From: Schleiferilactobacillus perolens DSM 12744
GTDB lineage: Bacteria > Bacillota > Bacilli > Lactobacillales > Lactobacillaceae
Assembly: GCF_001435585.1 (NCBI RefSeq)
Contig: NZ_AZEC01000015.1
Span: forward strand, 1-61,275
DNA length: 61,275 nt
Direction: 5' to 3'
Part shown: one piece after another, positions 25,509-34,088 of the stretch
Position numbering within the stretch: the first letter of the stretch is position 1
Layout of the letters: each line of letters begins with the position of its first letter
Program-made: the position numbers and the translations under genes
Notes under the pieces: model-generated
Database searches by the model: none
What the model saw: only the letters and a program-made list of their open reading frames with translations
What the model was told of the DNA's origin: nothing

Positions 25509-26220
25509 ATAGTGCCGCGGCCCGAATCTTCGCTAACCCCGCACTATCCAGTGTGGTTAAGTGTCCGTCTCGCATTTCATAAACCGTATCCACTGGATCA
25601 AGCAGCCGCGTATCATGGGTGATCATCACCACACCGCGGTTCATCTTGTGGGCAATATCTCCCAACAGATCAACCACCTTCATTGCCCGACTGGTATCCA
25701 GACTGGCGGTAGGTTCATCGGCCAAAATGATCGGCGGATCGTTGTACAGTGCGCGGGCAATGGACACCCGCTGCCGTTCACCACCAGACAAGGCTGCTGG
25801 GTAGGCATTGGCCAGGTCAGTGATCCCCAACATGGTAAACAGATCAGTCATCGACATTTCGTGCTGCTTGTGGTGATTGAACCGGTCCACCAGAGCCAAT
25901 TGATCCTTCACGGTGAGGAAGGGAATCAAGTTGCTGGCCTGCAGCATGAACCCGAACGTGTTGAAGCGCAGATCTGTCCGCCGCCGCTCGCTGAAGTCGG
26001 TGGTATCTTGACCGTTGATCAGGACCTGCCCGCTGCTGGGTTGTTGCAGACTGCCGACGATCGTGAGCAAGGTCGTTTTCCCAGAACCCGACGGCCCAAT
26101 GACGGTGGCAAATTCACCCGCCTGTAACGCAAAATCTGTGGGGTGCAGGGCAGTGACCGCAGTATGGCCGCTGCCATAGGTCTTGGTGACTTGGTGCAGT
26201 GCGACTAATGATGTGGTCAT
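25507..26220 (-). CDS. hrtA: ABC exporter ATPase, HrtA-like
   Basis: A 237-residue ATPase of the MacB/LolD group. Walker A GPSGSGKTT, Q-loop MLQASNL, signature LSGGERQR, Walker B IILADEPTASLD and the switch His in MITHDTR are all intact. The ATG at 26220 lies 8 nt after GGAGG and just after the stop of the permease gene, so the two are coupled. With the HrtB-like permease and a divergent TetR regulator the locus matches lactococcal hrtRBA, which exports toxic heme. Heme as substrate is inferred from the permease similarity. Confidence 0.85.
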   Translation of the reverse strand: MTTSLVALHQVTKTYGSGHTAVTALHPTDFALQAGEFATVIGPSGSGKTTLLTIVGSLQQPSSGQVLINGQDTTDFSERRRTDLRFNTFGFMLQASNLIPFLTVKDQLALVDRFNHHKQHEMSMTDLFTMLGITDLANAYPAALSGGERQRVSIARALYNDPPIILADEPTASLDTSRAMKVVDLLGDIAHKMNRGVVMITHDTRLLDPVDTVYEMRDGHLTTLDSAGLAKIRAAAL

Positions 26221-26221
26221 C

Positions 26222-27280
26222 TTATTCACCTCCAATGGCTTCCAAGGGATCGATATGCAGAATCCGGCGCAGGGAGAACAATCCGCCCACCAGCGACATG
26301 ACGATTAGGGCGCCCGCAATCATACTGAGCAGCATGGTGTCGGAATAGAACGGGATCGTCTTGGGTAATCCCACTTCAGTCAAGGCTAGTAAGCCGATGC
26401 CAATCCCGACGCCCACTACGGCCAGGATCAGAATCTGCCAGAAGAGGGCGGCGATGATGGCACTGGTGCGGATTCCTTGGGCCCGCATGACGCCGTACAT
26501 CGCGACTTTTTGAATGGTCAAAATATACATAAAGATCCCGATAATCAGCAGCGTAATGCCGATCATTGCTCCGATCATTAACATAAAGGTGGACGTCTGG
26601 GCCGTGTATCCCGGAATATTGTTAATTAGCGTGGCCCGCGTGATTTGCTCCGTGTGTTTGGGCAAGTCGGTCATCTTGCGGGTACTCACCACGGCGGAAA
26701 CATTATGCACCCGGCTTTGACCGTATTTTACTTGTCTAAAAGTGGCTAAAGTCGTGTAGAATACAGGTACAGTGGCAAACCGCCGATCGTGGGTCAATCC
26801 AACGATATGGTACTTCTGATTACTCCCGTTCAGCGTGATGCGATCCCCGCGTTTTAGACCGTAATACGTGACACTATCATCCGCCAGCACCTCACTGTTC
26901 TTCGTGGGCAGGCGGCCGCTGGTCACGGTGGGTTTTAACTTGCCTTGCAGGTTAATCCCGAAGATGTTGCTATTCAGTTTCTTGTTGGTTTTGGGATTCT
27001 CCGCCACGATGGTCATTTGGCCAAGCAGCGCGGTATCCTTGGAAGCGACTTGGTCATATTGATCTTCTGTGACGACAGAACTCAGCAGGTTCTTGTTGGC
27101 ATACTTGGACATCAGCACGTAATTGCCGGGTAAGGCATCAATCGCTGTTCGATTATTACGGGCGAGGCCCGTGGCTAACCCGGTAAGGAAAAACACCAGG
27201 TACGAAATCAGAACGAATGTCACCACCACCAGCAAGTAGCGGGCTTTATTATGCAAGATTTCTTTGCTTGCGAGAAACAT
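26222..27280 (-). CDS. hrtB: FtsX-like permease, HrtB-like
   Basis: A 352-residue MacB/FtsX-type permease: one N-terminal membrane segment (LLVVVTFVLISYLVFFLTGLA), a periplasm-facing domain of about 180 residues, then three C-terminal segments with the typical YGVMRAQGI loop and the final IDPLEAIGGE. The sequence MFLASKEILHNKARYLLV and NRTAIDALPGNYVLMSK resembles lactococcal HrtB closely. The ATG at 27280 follows GGAGGTGA. It is first in the hrtBA operon; a -10 (TATAAT on minus near 27305-27312) overlaps the region next to the TetR operator. Confidence 0.85.
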   Translation of the reverse strand: MFLASKEILHNKARYLLVVVTFVLISYLVFFLTGLATGLARNNRTAIDALPGNYVLMSKYANKNLLSSVVTEDQYDQVASKDTALLGQMTIVAENPKTNKKLNSNIFGINLQGKLKPTVTSGRLPTKNSEVLADDSVTYYGLKRGDRITLNGSNQKYHIVGLTHDRRFATVPVFYTTLATFRQVKYGQSRVHNVSAVVSTRKMTDLPKHTEQITRATLINNIPGYTAQTSTFMLMIGAMIGITLLIIGIFMYILTIQKVAMYGVMRAQGIRTSAIIAALFWQILILAVVGVGIGIGLLALTEVGLPKTIPFYSDTMLLSMIAGALIVMSLVGGLFSLRRILHIDPLEAIGGE

Positions 27281-27319
27281 TTGGCTCACCTCCACTTGGT
27301 GGGATTATTATATCATCCA

Positions 27320-27335
27320 TTTATCAACCGATAAA
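27320..27335. promoter_or_regulatory. Candidate TetR operator between hrtB and its regulator
   Basis: TTTATC-AACC-GATAAA is a perfect 6-bp inverted repeat in the 74-bp divergent region, beside the hrtBA -10 and just upstream of the regulator start. It could repress both directions. Confidence 0.6.
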
Positions 27336-27354
27336 CGAAAAAGGCTTGAGAAAA

Positions 27355-27954
27355 ATGAATCAACGAGAAAAACAAAAAGACGCCACCATTCAGCATATTC
27401 TGGCGGCGGCGCAATCATTGTTCATGAATCGCGGGTATATGGCCGTCACCACGCGCACTATTGCGGAAGCGGCCGGGGTACAGCAGCCATTGCTGTACCA
27501 CTATTTCGGGACCAAAGAAAAGTTATACATGGCGGTCGTGATGCACGTCAGCGAGACGATGGCGGCCATCATCGCTCAGGCCCAAGAGGGCGCGGGCGAT
27601 TTTACCGCCAAGTTGAAACGCTTGGGGCACACCCTCACCGATGATAACCCGATGAACTTACAGTTGGTGATGCATGACGTGTCCCACTTGGATGCGACGA
27701 TTCAACAGGCGGTATTTGAGGCGTGGCAAAAGGGATTTCTAATCCCATTGGATAACTTTTTCACGGCATTCCAGGACCAACTGCACCCCAATTATCCAGT
27801 CCGGGACATTACCTTGTATTTCTTGATGACACTAGCCGCTTACTTGCGGCCAGCCATGAATGAGACCCCTTCGTTTGTGCAGCGGCAGCTCCCCTTAGAT
27901 ATCACTCTGGGTATGTTTTGTACTGGCGTTTTGCGCCAACCAAAGAAAAAATAG
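27355..27954 (+). CDS. TetR family regulator (HrtR-like by position)
   Basis: A 199-residue TetR-type repressor. The N-terminal HTH is clear: ILAAAQSLFMNRGYMAVTTRTIAEAAGVQQPLLYHYF. The helical C-terminal ligand domain ends in a basic tail. It is divergent from hrtBA, and in lactococci the equivalent TetR protein releases DNA on binding heme. The start ATG at 27355 has a weak ribosome site (AAGGCTTGAG). The HAD phosphatase gene follows after 14 bp and may be co-transcribed. Confidence 0.85.
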   Translation: MNQREKQKDATIQHILAAAQSLFMNRGYMAVTTRTIAEAAGVQQPLLYHYFGTKEKLYMAVVMHVSETMAAIIAQAQEGAGDFTAKLKRLGHTLTDDNPMNLQLVMHDVSHLDATIQQAVFEAWQKGFLIPLDNFFTAFQDQLHPNYPVRDITLYFLMTLAAYLRPAMNETPSFVQRQLPLDITLGMFCTGVLRQPKKK

Positions 27955-27968
27955 AAAGCAGCGTGGAT

Positions 27969-28628
27969 ATGACAACAATTTTCTTCGATTTTGACGGCAC
28001 CATTGTGGATTCACAAAAAGGAATTGTACACGGGCTCAAATACATGGTGGAGAAACTGGCATTGACGCCCCTCACGGCAGACCAATATCGTTTGTTCATT
28101 GGACCCCCGCTGACAGACAGCTTGCACCAATTTTATCCAGAATTAAACGACAGCGCCGTGGTCCAGGCCATTCGCGCGTATAAAGAATTCTACGATCAAA
28201 AGGGTCTGTATGAGTTGCAAATGTACCCAGGCATCACGGATGTCTTGGCCCGGTTGCAGGCGGCCGGTTTTTCCCTGAATGTCGCCTCCACCAAACCGAC
28301 GGCCTTGATTCAGCGCTTGGCGGCTCATCTTCAGCTCGACCACTATTTCACTGGCCTTTTTGGCGCCACTGAAGACGAGCGGATTCGCAGTTCGAAAACG
28401 GACATTTTAGCGTATGGATTAGAAAAACTGGGTGCCAACCCCGCCACCAGTATCATGATTGGTGACCGCAACACCGACATGATCGGCGGCAAGAACAATC
28501 ATGTCGCCACCATTGGTGTGTTATACGGTTTCGGCAGCCGCACGGAGCTGACCCAAGCGGGGGCCAGTGTGATTGTCGCCAAGCCCAATGATATTTCCGG
28601 AGCAGTGCACCAATTGGCTAATCAGTAG
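27969..28628 (+). CDS. HAD phosphatase, phosphoglycolate phosphatase-like
   Basis: A 219-residue HAD hydrolase with nucleophile motif FFDFDGTIVDSQKG, a helical cap with GPPLTDSL, motif II VASTKPT, and MIGDRNTDMIGG for metal binding. The KP-containing STKPT arrangement and the GPPL cap motif fit the phosphoglycolate phosphatase or pyrophosphatase (PpaX)-like group. The ATG at 27969 follows a weak GTGGA. Close spacing to the TetR gene suggests co-transcription, though a functional link is not obvious. Confidence 0.85.
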   Translation: MTTIFFDFDGTIVDSQKGIVHGLKYMVEKLALTPLTADQYRLFIGPPLTDSLHQFYPELNDSAVVQAIRAYKEFYDQKGLYELQMYPGITDVLARLQAAGFSLNVASTKPTALIQRLAAHLQLDHYFTGLFGATEDERIRSSKTDILAYGLEKLGANPATSIMIGDRNTDMIGGKNNHVATIGVLYGFGSRTELTQAGASVIVAKPNDISGAVHQLANQ

Positions 28629-28636
28629 GGGGTTTG

Positions 28637-28665
28637 TTGACGCTTACATTGTTTTCCCGCATAAT
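28637..28665 (+). promoter_or_regulatory. Promoter of the 65-residue membrane protein
   Basis: TTGACG and CATAAT with a 17-bp spacer, about 35 bp before the ATG at 28701. Confidence 0.65.
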
Positions 28666-28700
28666 TAAGGTGCGTTGGATAATAATGTGGGGTGATCATC

Positions 28701-28898
28701 ATGGAAAGACTCACGGCACTGTGCCAAAAAGAAGGCTTCACTTTGATTTTAATTTTTGGTGTTGTCACTGCGTTGTTGTCTAAGCTTTTCGCCACGGACA
28801 CTTCTGCACTGGGTGTGGCGGGCTGCACCATCGCCGGCTTGGCGCTATTCTATTACCGCGAGCAGCGGGTTGGTCGCCGGGCTGAGCAAACTGAATAG
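28701..28898 (+). CDS. Small membrane protein, 65 residues
   Basis: Starts MERLTALCQKEG and contains two hydrophobic stretches (TLILIFGVVTALLSKLFA and ALGVAGCTIAGLALFYY) followed by a basic tail. It should therefore span the membrane twice with both ends inside. It has its own promoter, a GGGGTGAT ribosome site and a terminator. Function unknown. Not linked in operon with its neighbours. Confidence 0.7.
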   Translation: MERLTALCQKEGFTLILIFGVVTALLSKLFATDTSALGVAGCTIAGLALFYYREQRVGRRAEQTE

Positions 28899-28913
28899 GT
28901 ATCGTCATTCTTT

Positions 28914-28952
28914 AGTGGCTGCCGCGCATTCTCAGTGTGGCGGCTTTTTAAT
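28914..28952 (+). terminator. Terminator after the 65-residue gene
   Basis: TGGCTGCCGC and GTGTGGCGGC form an imperfect stem followed by five T. Confidence 0.65.
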
Positions 28953-28971
28953 TTAACGTTCGCTTCTCACC

Positions 28972-29000
28972 TTGACCCGCGCTTGAAAAAGGCGTAAGGT
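28972..29000 (+). promoter_or_regulatory. Promoter of the pyrFE leader
   Basis: TTGACC and TAAGGT with 17 bp between, placing the transcript start about 15 bp before the PyrR-binding loop. Confidence 0.6.
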
Positions 29001-29021
29001 ATTGAACAAATCAAACAAGAC

Positions 29022-29120
29022 ACTTTAATCGAGTCCTGTGAGGCTTCGAAGTGCACGGAACAAGTCCCGGCAAGCGGACTTGGTGAGCTTTGACACACAG
29101 GATGGGTCAAGGCTTTTTTT
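29022..29120 (+). promoter_or_regulatory. PyrR-dependent attenuator of pyrFE
   Basis: ACTTTAATCGAGTCCTGTGAGG (29022-29043, with GCTTCGAAGTG after it) matches the PyrR-binding loop consensus of Firmicutes. Then come a CAAGTCC/GGACTTG hairpin and a terminator AGCTTTGAC...GGTCAAGGCT with seven T (29086-29120). When UMP is high, PyrR should bind the loop and allow termination before pyrF. Confidence 0.85.
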
Positions 29121-29160
29121 GTATCACAGGGTGTCAAATTTTCGTAAAGGATGGCAGACG

Positions 29161-29889
29161 ATGGCAAAACCAGTAATTATTGCATTGGATTACGCAGATG
29201 GGGCAGCGGCTCAGGCATTGCTCACACAGTTTTCAGGTGAAGACGATCTGTGGATCAAAGTGGGCATGGAATTATTCTACCGTGAAGGGCCGCAGTTCAT
29301 TACGGCACTGCGCAGCAGGGGCTACCATGTCTTCTTGGACTTGAAGCTGTATGACATTCCCCACACGGTGCACCAAGCCATGCAACAAATCGGTCGGCTG
29401 GGTGCCGAACTCACCACCGTCACTGGGTTAGGCGGTGCCGACATGATCTCGGCGGCTAAGGAAGGTCTGCTGGAAGGTGCAGCGGAGGCCGGAACCACAG
29501 CACCCAAATTGTTGGCCATCACGCAATTGACATCCATGGACGAGCAGGCGATGCATGTGACCATGCAAAATGACGACTTCTCTTTATTAAATTCCGTCGT
29601 TCACTTGGCCCAGCTGGCGGCGACTTCTGGGGCAGATGGCGTCATCAGCTCGGCATTGGAAGTCGGTAAGATCCATGACGCCACTCCGGCGGGTTTTTTG
29701 ACCATCACCCCGGGGATTCGGCTGGCTGAGGATGCTCGCGATGACCAATCCCGGGTCGTGACTCCGCGTCGGGCGGCTGAGTTGGGCAGCGACGGTATCG
29801 TTGTGGGCCGCTCCATCACCCAAGCCAAGGATCCAGTTGCCGCTTATCACGCTATCAGTCAACAATTTGAAGGGAGCACCGTCTACTAA
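29161..29889 (+). CDS. pyrF: Orotidine 5'-phosphate decarboxylase
   Basis: Last step of UMP synthesis. The 242-residue TIM-barrel protein has ALDYADG at the N-terminus, WIKVGMELFY, the catalytic DLKLYDIPHTV (Asp-x-Lys-x-x-Asp) near residues 60-70, and the phosphate-binding TPGIR and GIVVGRSIT. The frame opens upstream at 29038 within the attenuator, but the ATG at 29161 has AAAGGAT before it and is the family start. The stop codon overlaps the pyrE start (TAATG), so the two are translated together. Confidence 0.96.
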   Translation: MAKPVIIALDYADGAAAQALLTQFSGEDDLWIKVGMELFYREGPQFITALRSRGYHVFLDLKLYDIPHTVHQAMQQIGRLGAELTTVTGLGGADMISAAKEGLLEGAAEAGTTAPKLLAITQLTSMDEQAMHVTMQNDDFSLLNSVVHLAQLAATSGADGVISSALEVGKIHDATPAGFLTITPGIRLAEDARDDQSRVVTPRRAAELGSDGIVVGRSITQAKDPVAAYHAISQQFEGSTVY

Positions 29890-30515
29890 TGCAAACGAAC
29901 GAACAGATTGCCCAAGACCTTTTAGACATCCAAGCCGTTACCCTGTCTCCGCAAAAGCCTTTTGTTTGGGCCAGTGGTATCAAGGCCCCAATTTATACAG
30001 ATAACCGGCTGACCATTGGCTATCCAGAAATCCGCAGCCGGATCAGTGCCGGGTTAGCGCGCTTAATCATACACGAATATCCTGATGTGACGGACATCGG
30101 CGGCGTGGTCACGGCGGGTATTCCCCATGCCACCAGTACGGCCGATCGGTTGGGCCTGCCATTGATGTACGTTCGTTCTAAGCCGAAAGATCACGGTGCG
30201 GGCAAGCAAGTGGAAGGCCATGTGGATAAAGAAGCCAAAGTCGTGTTGATCGATGATCTGATTTCCACTGGCGGCAGTGTTTTGAAGGCTGCCGAAGCGG
30301 TGGAAGCAGAAGGCATTACCGTCCTCGGTGTGGCCGCAATTTTCACCTATGAATTACCCGCTGCCCGAGAGAACTTTGCGGCGGCAAAATTGCCCTTAGT
30401 GACCCTGACAAACTATTCGACGCTGATTCGCCAAGCGGAAAAAGCCAAGATCTTGACTGGCGAAGAAAAAGAATCATTACTCACCTGGCGGGAAGACCCG
30501 TGGGCTTGGAAATAA
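29889..30515 (+). CDS. pyrE: Orotate phosphoribosyltransferase
   Basis: Attaches ribose-5-phosphate from PRPP to orotate, making OMP for PyrF. The protein has 208 residues, typical length. FVWASGIKAPIYTDNR at residues 25-40 and the PRPP loop VVLIDDLISTGGS near residue 120 are diagnostic. The ATG overlaps the pyrF stop by one base. Only pyrF and pyrE are here: carbamoyl-phosphate, pyrB, pyrC and pyrD genes are not in the window, although this pair has its own PyrR attenuator. Confidence 0.96.
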   Translation: MQTNEQIAQDLLDIQAVTLSPQKPFVWASGIKAPIYTDNRLTIGYPEIRSRISAGLARLIIHEYPDVTDIGGVVTAGIPHATSTADRLGLPLMYVRSKPKDHGAGKQVEGHVDKEAKVVLIDDLISTGGSVLKAAEAVEAEGITVLGVAAIFTYELPAARENFAAAKLPLVTLTNYSTLIRQAEKAKILTGEEKESLLTWREDPWAWK

Positions 30516-30548
30516 TTTCCAGACAAGCCAACGATTAATCCTTGAGAC

Positions 30549-30594
30549 ATTCCTTAGTTACCAGTATTGCAACTGGTGGCTAGGGAATTTTTTT
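30549..30594 (+). terminator. Terminator of pyrFE
   Basis: ATTCCTTAG-TTACCAGT pairs with ACTGGTGG-CTAGGGAAT (small mismatches), followed by seven T. Confidence 0.85.
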
Positions 30595-30634
30595 ATTTCC
30601 ATAAAAATGAGACTAAATTTTTACATTCTCATCG

Positions 30635-30663
30635 TTGACAAATGTTTCTGTAAGGCCTACGCT
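30635..30663 (+). promoter_or_regulatory. Promoter of the rhomboid-like gene
   Basis: TTGACA (30635-30640) and TACGCT (30658-30663) with 17 bp between; the -10 is a weak match. The ATG at 30707 is about 40 bp further. Confidence 0.5.
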
Positions 30664-30706
30664 TTAATTAATTTTATTTTTCGGTTATCAAGGAGGGCTG
30701 CAGGCG

Positions 30707-31942
30707 ATGGAGTATATCCCCATAAGAGAAAAAAAGCACCGGTTTCCATATATTATTACCGCGTTAACGACCTTTTACCTGGCCTTGGTTTTGTCCCGAG
30801 TATTATTACGCGGACCGCTCACATTATTAGAGACACCCATTGTGGGGGCGCTCGCTTTACCCGCTTTAGGCAATGTGGCGATGGCAGTGCAGTCCCTCGT
30901 ATTTTTGTTTATTTTGGGGACATATGCAGAGAAGGTACTGGGACACTGGTTCTTCCTCGCTGAAGTATTTGTCATTGGCGGGTTGGTCCAATTTCTGTGG
31001 CTGTCAGGCTTTGTCAGTACGACGACGCCAGCAATTACCCAAGTAGCGATGCTCATGGGCTTAGTGGGAAACGTATTAATCGGTGCGGCCCGGGGGATCA
31101 CCGCTCCAAAATGGCACCAAGTGCTGATTGTCATTGCGGCTTTTTTAAGCACTGCCCGATGGCTGAGCGGAATTACCACGACGGCCATTGCATTGAGCGT
31201 GCCCCTGGGGTTGGTCGCTTTAGCCATTGGTCTGTTGGCAGCGATTCCGTTGACCAGCACAGAGCGGCCATTCGCCATTGACTGGGCTCAATTTCCATAC
31301 ACGACGCTTTCTTTGACCTTGATTCTGGTTGTGATTTTTGGCGTGGAAGTGGGGCTGAACCACGGCCGTTACCTGGGCGCAGTAATGGGTTCAGGCAGCC
31401 TGCAAATTGGGTCTTACGGCTGGAATGCAGTCACCTGGTCGTCGCCATTATTGAGCATTTGGCTGCACCAAAGCCTGAATCATTTGGTCAACAATGTGTT
31501 CATGCTACTGATATTGGGGATCGCGGTGGAACGCACGTTGGGCCATTGGCGGACTTTAATCATTTATTTACTCGGTGGGATGGTAGCAGCCTATATTAAA
31601 ATCGTGTACGTCTTGTTGGCTCCTGCTGGTCTATTCAGTGCAGTGGCCATTGGCGTCGGCGCTTCCGCAGCAATTTATGCCTTAATAGGGGCGGGGTTGG
31701 GGACCGTCGTTTTTTCGCCCAAGATATCCTTTGCAATGAAATTTTTATTCTATTTAGCCGCTCTGCGCTTGGTGGTATTGATGGCGGAGCGATTACGTCG
31801 GACTGGTTTCTTCTCGGCCACTGCCTTAATTGACGACACTTCTCATTTACTGGGGTTTTTAGTGGGGGCATTCTTAACCGCTGCACTGCTTCTCTGGGCC
31901 CATTATCATTCCCGCCAGGTAGACACTTTTACCATGCTGTGA
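30707..31942 (+). CDS. Rhomboid-family membrane protein with two rhomboid-like halves
   Basis: A 411-residue polytopic membrane protein with about 11-12 segments. The C-terminal half (about 240-395) has rhomboid protease features: HQSLNHLVNNVFMLLILG, the serine motif GASAAIYALIG (Ser320) and His380 in SHLLGFLVGA, so the Ser-His dyad is present. The N-terminal half repeats the pattern: FLFILGTYAEKVLGHW (67-82) matches MLLILGIAVERTLGHW (266-281), but the equivalent of GxS reads GLVG and no matching His is seen. This looks like an internal duplication with one dead half. Substrate unknown. GGAGG precedes the ATG. Confidence 0.75.
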   Translation: MEYIPIREKKHRFPYIITALTTFYLALVLSRVLLRGPLTLLETPIVGALALPALGNVAMAVQSLVFLFILGTYAEKVLGHWFFLAEVFVIGGLVQFLWLSGFVSTTTPAITQVAMLMGLVGNVLIGAARGITAPKWHQVLIVIAAFLSTARWLSGITTTAIALSVPLGLVALAIGLLAAIPLTSTERPFAIDWAQFPYTTLSLTLILVVIFGVEVGLNHGRYLGAVMGSGSLQIGSYGWNAVTWSSPLLSIWLHQSLNHLVNNVFMLLILGIAVERTLGHWRTLIIYLLGGMVAAYIKIVYVLLAPAGLFSAVAIGVGASAAIYALIGAGLGTVVFSPKISFAMKFLFYLAALRLVVLMAERLRRTGFFSATALIDDTSHLLGFLVGAFLTAALLLWAHYHSRQVDTFTML

Positions 31943-32010
31943 AGCCCTTCCAAGTCATGATTGATTCCTTTATACTGAGGAAGAAAACATGAATGGAGGG
32001 CTTTTTGGCA

Positions 32011-33381
32011 ATGACAAAGTTACGTGACGATTTTTTCTGGGGTAACTCAACATCCAGTATGCAAACGGAGGGGGCATCCACCACAGGCGGTAAGGGGCCG
32101 TCGGTGTATGATGTGCGCCCAGCAACGGAGCAAGCCAGCGATTGGTCGGTGGCCATCGATGAATATCATCGTTATCCAGAGGACATCGCCCTGATGAAGG
32201 ATTTGGGAATGAACTTCTATCGCTTCCAGATCTCGTGGAGCCGGGTGCAACCCACGGGAGAGGGGGCCTTTAATGAAGAAGGCATTGCTTTTTACGATCA
32301 GCTCATCAACAACTTGTTAGCCGCAGGCATTCAGCCGATGATCTGCCTGTATCACTTTGACATGCCCTTGGCGCTGGCCCAAAAGTACAATGGCTTCTTG
32401 GACCGCCATGTGGTGGATGCCTTTTACGTATATGCGCAAGAAATGCTGAAAAGATTCGGCGATCGGGTACGGTATTGGATTACCTTCAATGAACAAAACC
32501 TGTACAGTTTGCAGGACGCTTTTGTGATTGCCGGCTATCTGGAAGGCCCTCGGTCGCTGCATGATCTGTATCAAATTCAGCACAACGTGGCCTTGGCCCA
32601 TGCGTTAGTGGCGAATACAGTGCATGAAGACTATCCAGATCTGCAAATTGGCGGGATGGTCGCCTATCAGCAGGTGTATCCAGCCACGGCTAATCCCCAA
32701 GACATTGCGGCAGTACGCCGATTTAAAGAATATGTGATGGATAATTTGGTGGATATCTTTACGACGGGGCATTACTCCCCTGAAGTGCTTAACTTCATGC
32801 AGCGGGAACATCTGGACGATATTCTGAAGTCGGATGAACTGGCCATTTTAGCGGATACCCGCAGTGACTTCTTGAGTTTCAGCTACTATTCCAGCACCGT
32901 GCTGGACAGTACCAAGATTCCGCTGGGGACAGTGCCTAACTTTTATCCCCAAACCGGTGTCGGCCACAATCCCTATCTGCCCACCAATGAATGGGGCTGG
33001 CAGGTTGATCCCCAAGGTTTCAATACGGTGCTCCACGACCTCTATAACCGCGGTCATGTGCCGGTGTTCCCGATTGAAAATGGCATTGGCCTCCGGGAAG
33101 AATGGGATGGTGAGCATATGATTGCGGACGATGTGCGGATTCAGTATATGCGAGAACACATTCAAGCCATGGAAGACGCCATTGATGAAGGTGTCGACGT
33201 GCTCGGCTACTTGGGCTGGGGCTTAATCGATATTCCGAGTTCCCAAGGCAACATGGACAAGCGGTATGGCGTGGTTTATGTGAACCGTGGTAATCATGAT
33301 TTGAAAGATTTGAAGCGGGTGCCGAAGAAGAGTTATGACTGGCTGAAAGAGGTCATTCATAGTAATGGGGCAGTGCTGTAA
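32011..33381 (+). CDS. Glycoside hydrolase family 1, 6-phospho-beta-glucosidase-like
   Basis: A 456-residue GH1 enzyme. It has FFWGNSTSSMQTEG at the N-terminus, YRFQISWSR, the acid/base Glu in TFNEQN, the nucleophile Glu in PIENGIG, and WGLIDIPSS near the C-terminus. The following SSQGNMDKRYGVVYVN resembles the Ser-Lys-Tyr phosphate-binding loop of 6-phospho-beta-glycosidases, so a PTS-imported phospho-disaccharide is the likely substrate. No PTS gene is adjacent. The ATG at 32011 follows GGAGGG. It stands as a single gene with its own terminator. Confidence 0.9.
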   Translation: MTKLRDDFFWGNSTSSMQTEGASTTGGKGPSVYDVRPATEQASDWSVAIDEYHRYPEDIALMKDLGMNFYRFQISWSRVQPTGEGAFNEEGIAFYDQLINNLLAAGIQPMICLYHFDMPLALAQKYNGFLDRHVVDAFYVYAQEMLKRFGDRVRYWITFNEQNLYSLQDAFVIAGYLEGPRSLHDLYQIQHNVALAHALVANTVHEDYPDLQIGGMVAYQQVYPATANPQDIAAVRRFKEYVMDNLVDIFTTGHYSPEVLNFMQREHLDDILKSDELAILADTRSDFLSFSYYSSTVLDSTKIPLGTVPNFYPQTGVGHNPYLPTNEWGWQVDPQGFNTVLHDLYNRGHVPVFPIENGIGLREEWDGEHMIADDVRIQYMREHIQAMEDAIDEGVDVLGYLGWGLIDIPSSQGNMDKRYGVVYVNRGNHDLKDLKRVPKKSYDWLKEVIHSNGAVL

Positions 33382-33395
33382 GCGATAGACACAAT

Positions 33396-33436
33396 AGGAC
33401 GGCGGGTTCCAGGTAATGGAAACGGCCGTCCTTTTT
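33396..33436 (+). terminator. Terminator of the GH1 gene
   Basis: AGGACGGC pairs with GCCGTCCT across a 21-nt loop and is followed by T5. Confidence 0.85.
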
Positions 33437-33562
33437 GTGCTCCGTCGGGTGCTGAGCAGTTGTATTTCCCGTCCCTTGTCTGTGTCATCGAAAAGCGGTA
33501 TACTAAAGAAGCAATAAAGATTGTGCACAACTTAATTGGTAGCGAAAGGATCGGTGGACATA

Positions 33563-33955
33563 GTGAAAATCAACATTAAGGATTCAGCACAGAAGTATTT
33601 GGCAGAAAAGGTCTCACCGGATCAATATATATTTCTCGGACTGGATGACGGTGCCAGCAAGTTCTCTAAACTGGGCGGGTCTTGCGCCGTGGGCGGTAAG
33701 TTCCAACTGGTGATTAGTGATGCACCAGATGCGGACTACAACATTCCGGTGGAAAACAACGCGGGTTACAAGTTGTTCACTTCCAAAGAAGAACTGGGCT
33801 ACCTGGATAATGGCATGTATTTGCAATTCCACAATGCGGCGTTAGGGCTTGGCGGCGATGGCGGTCTGCTGGACGGTTCCTTAGGTGTCGTGAAGGCCGA
33901 TCCGAGTCAAGTGACGAAGAAGGAAATGGAGACACTTGGCGGGAAGATTTGCTGA
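33563..33955 (+). CDS. HesB/IscA-like iron-sulfur biosynthesis family protein
   Basis: A 130-residue protein of the HesB-like fold found in lactobacilli. It begins VKINIKDSAQKYLAEK, has LDDGASKFSKLGGSCAVG near residue 40 and ends GGKIC. The three-cysteine pattern of true A-type carriers (C-x..-CGCG) is not present: I see one internal Cys and a terminal Cys, so a canonical scaffold role is doubtful. The family start is the GTG at 33563. An in-frame TTG at 33536 and GTG at 33554 are less likely. Single gene. Confidence 0.75.
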   Translation: MKINIKDSAQKYLAEKVSPDQYIFLGLDDGASKFSKLGGSCAVGGKFQLVISDAPDADYNIPVENNAGYKLFTSKEELGYLDNGMYLQFHNAALGLGGDGGLLDGSLGVVKADPSQVTKKEMETLGGKIC

Positions 33956-33983
33956 TCCCGATTGTCAACACATGTGTTTCAGA

Positions 33984-34021
33984 AGCGGCGAGCCGATCTC
34001 ATTTCGGTTCGTCGCTTTTTT
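33984..34021 (+). terminator. Terminator after the HesB-like gene
   Basis: AGCGGCGAGCCGA and TCGGTTCGTCGCT form an imperfect stem followed by T6. Confidence 0.75.
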
Positions 34022-34088
34022 GCTAAAAAATTGACGGATGACCGTCACAACAGGTAACATACCGTTAACAACATTGGTGGTGAACGAT

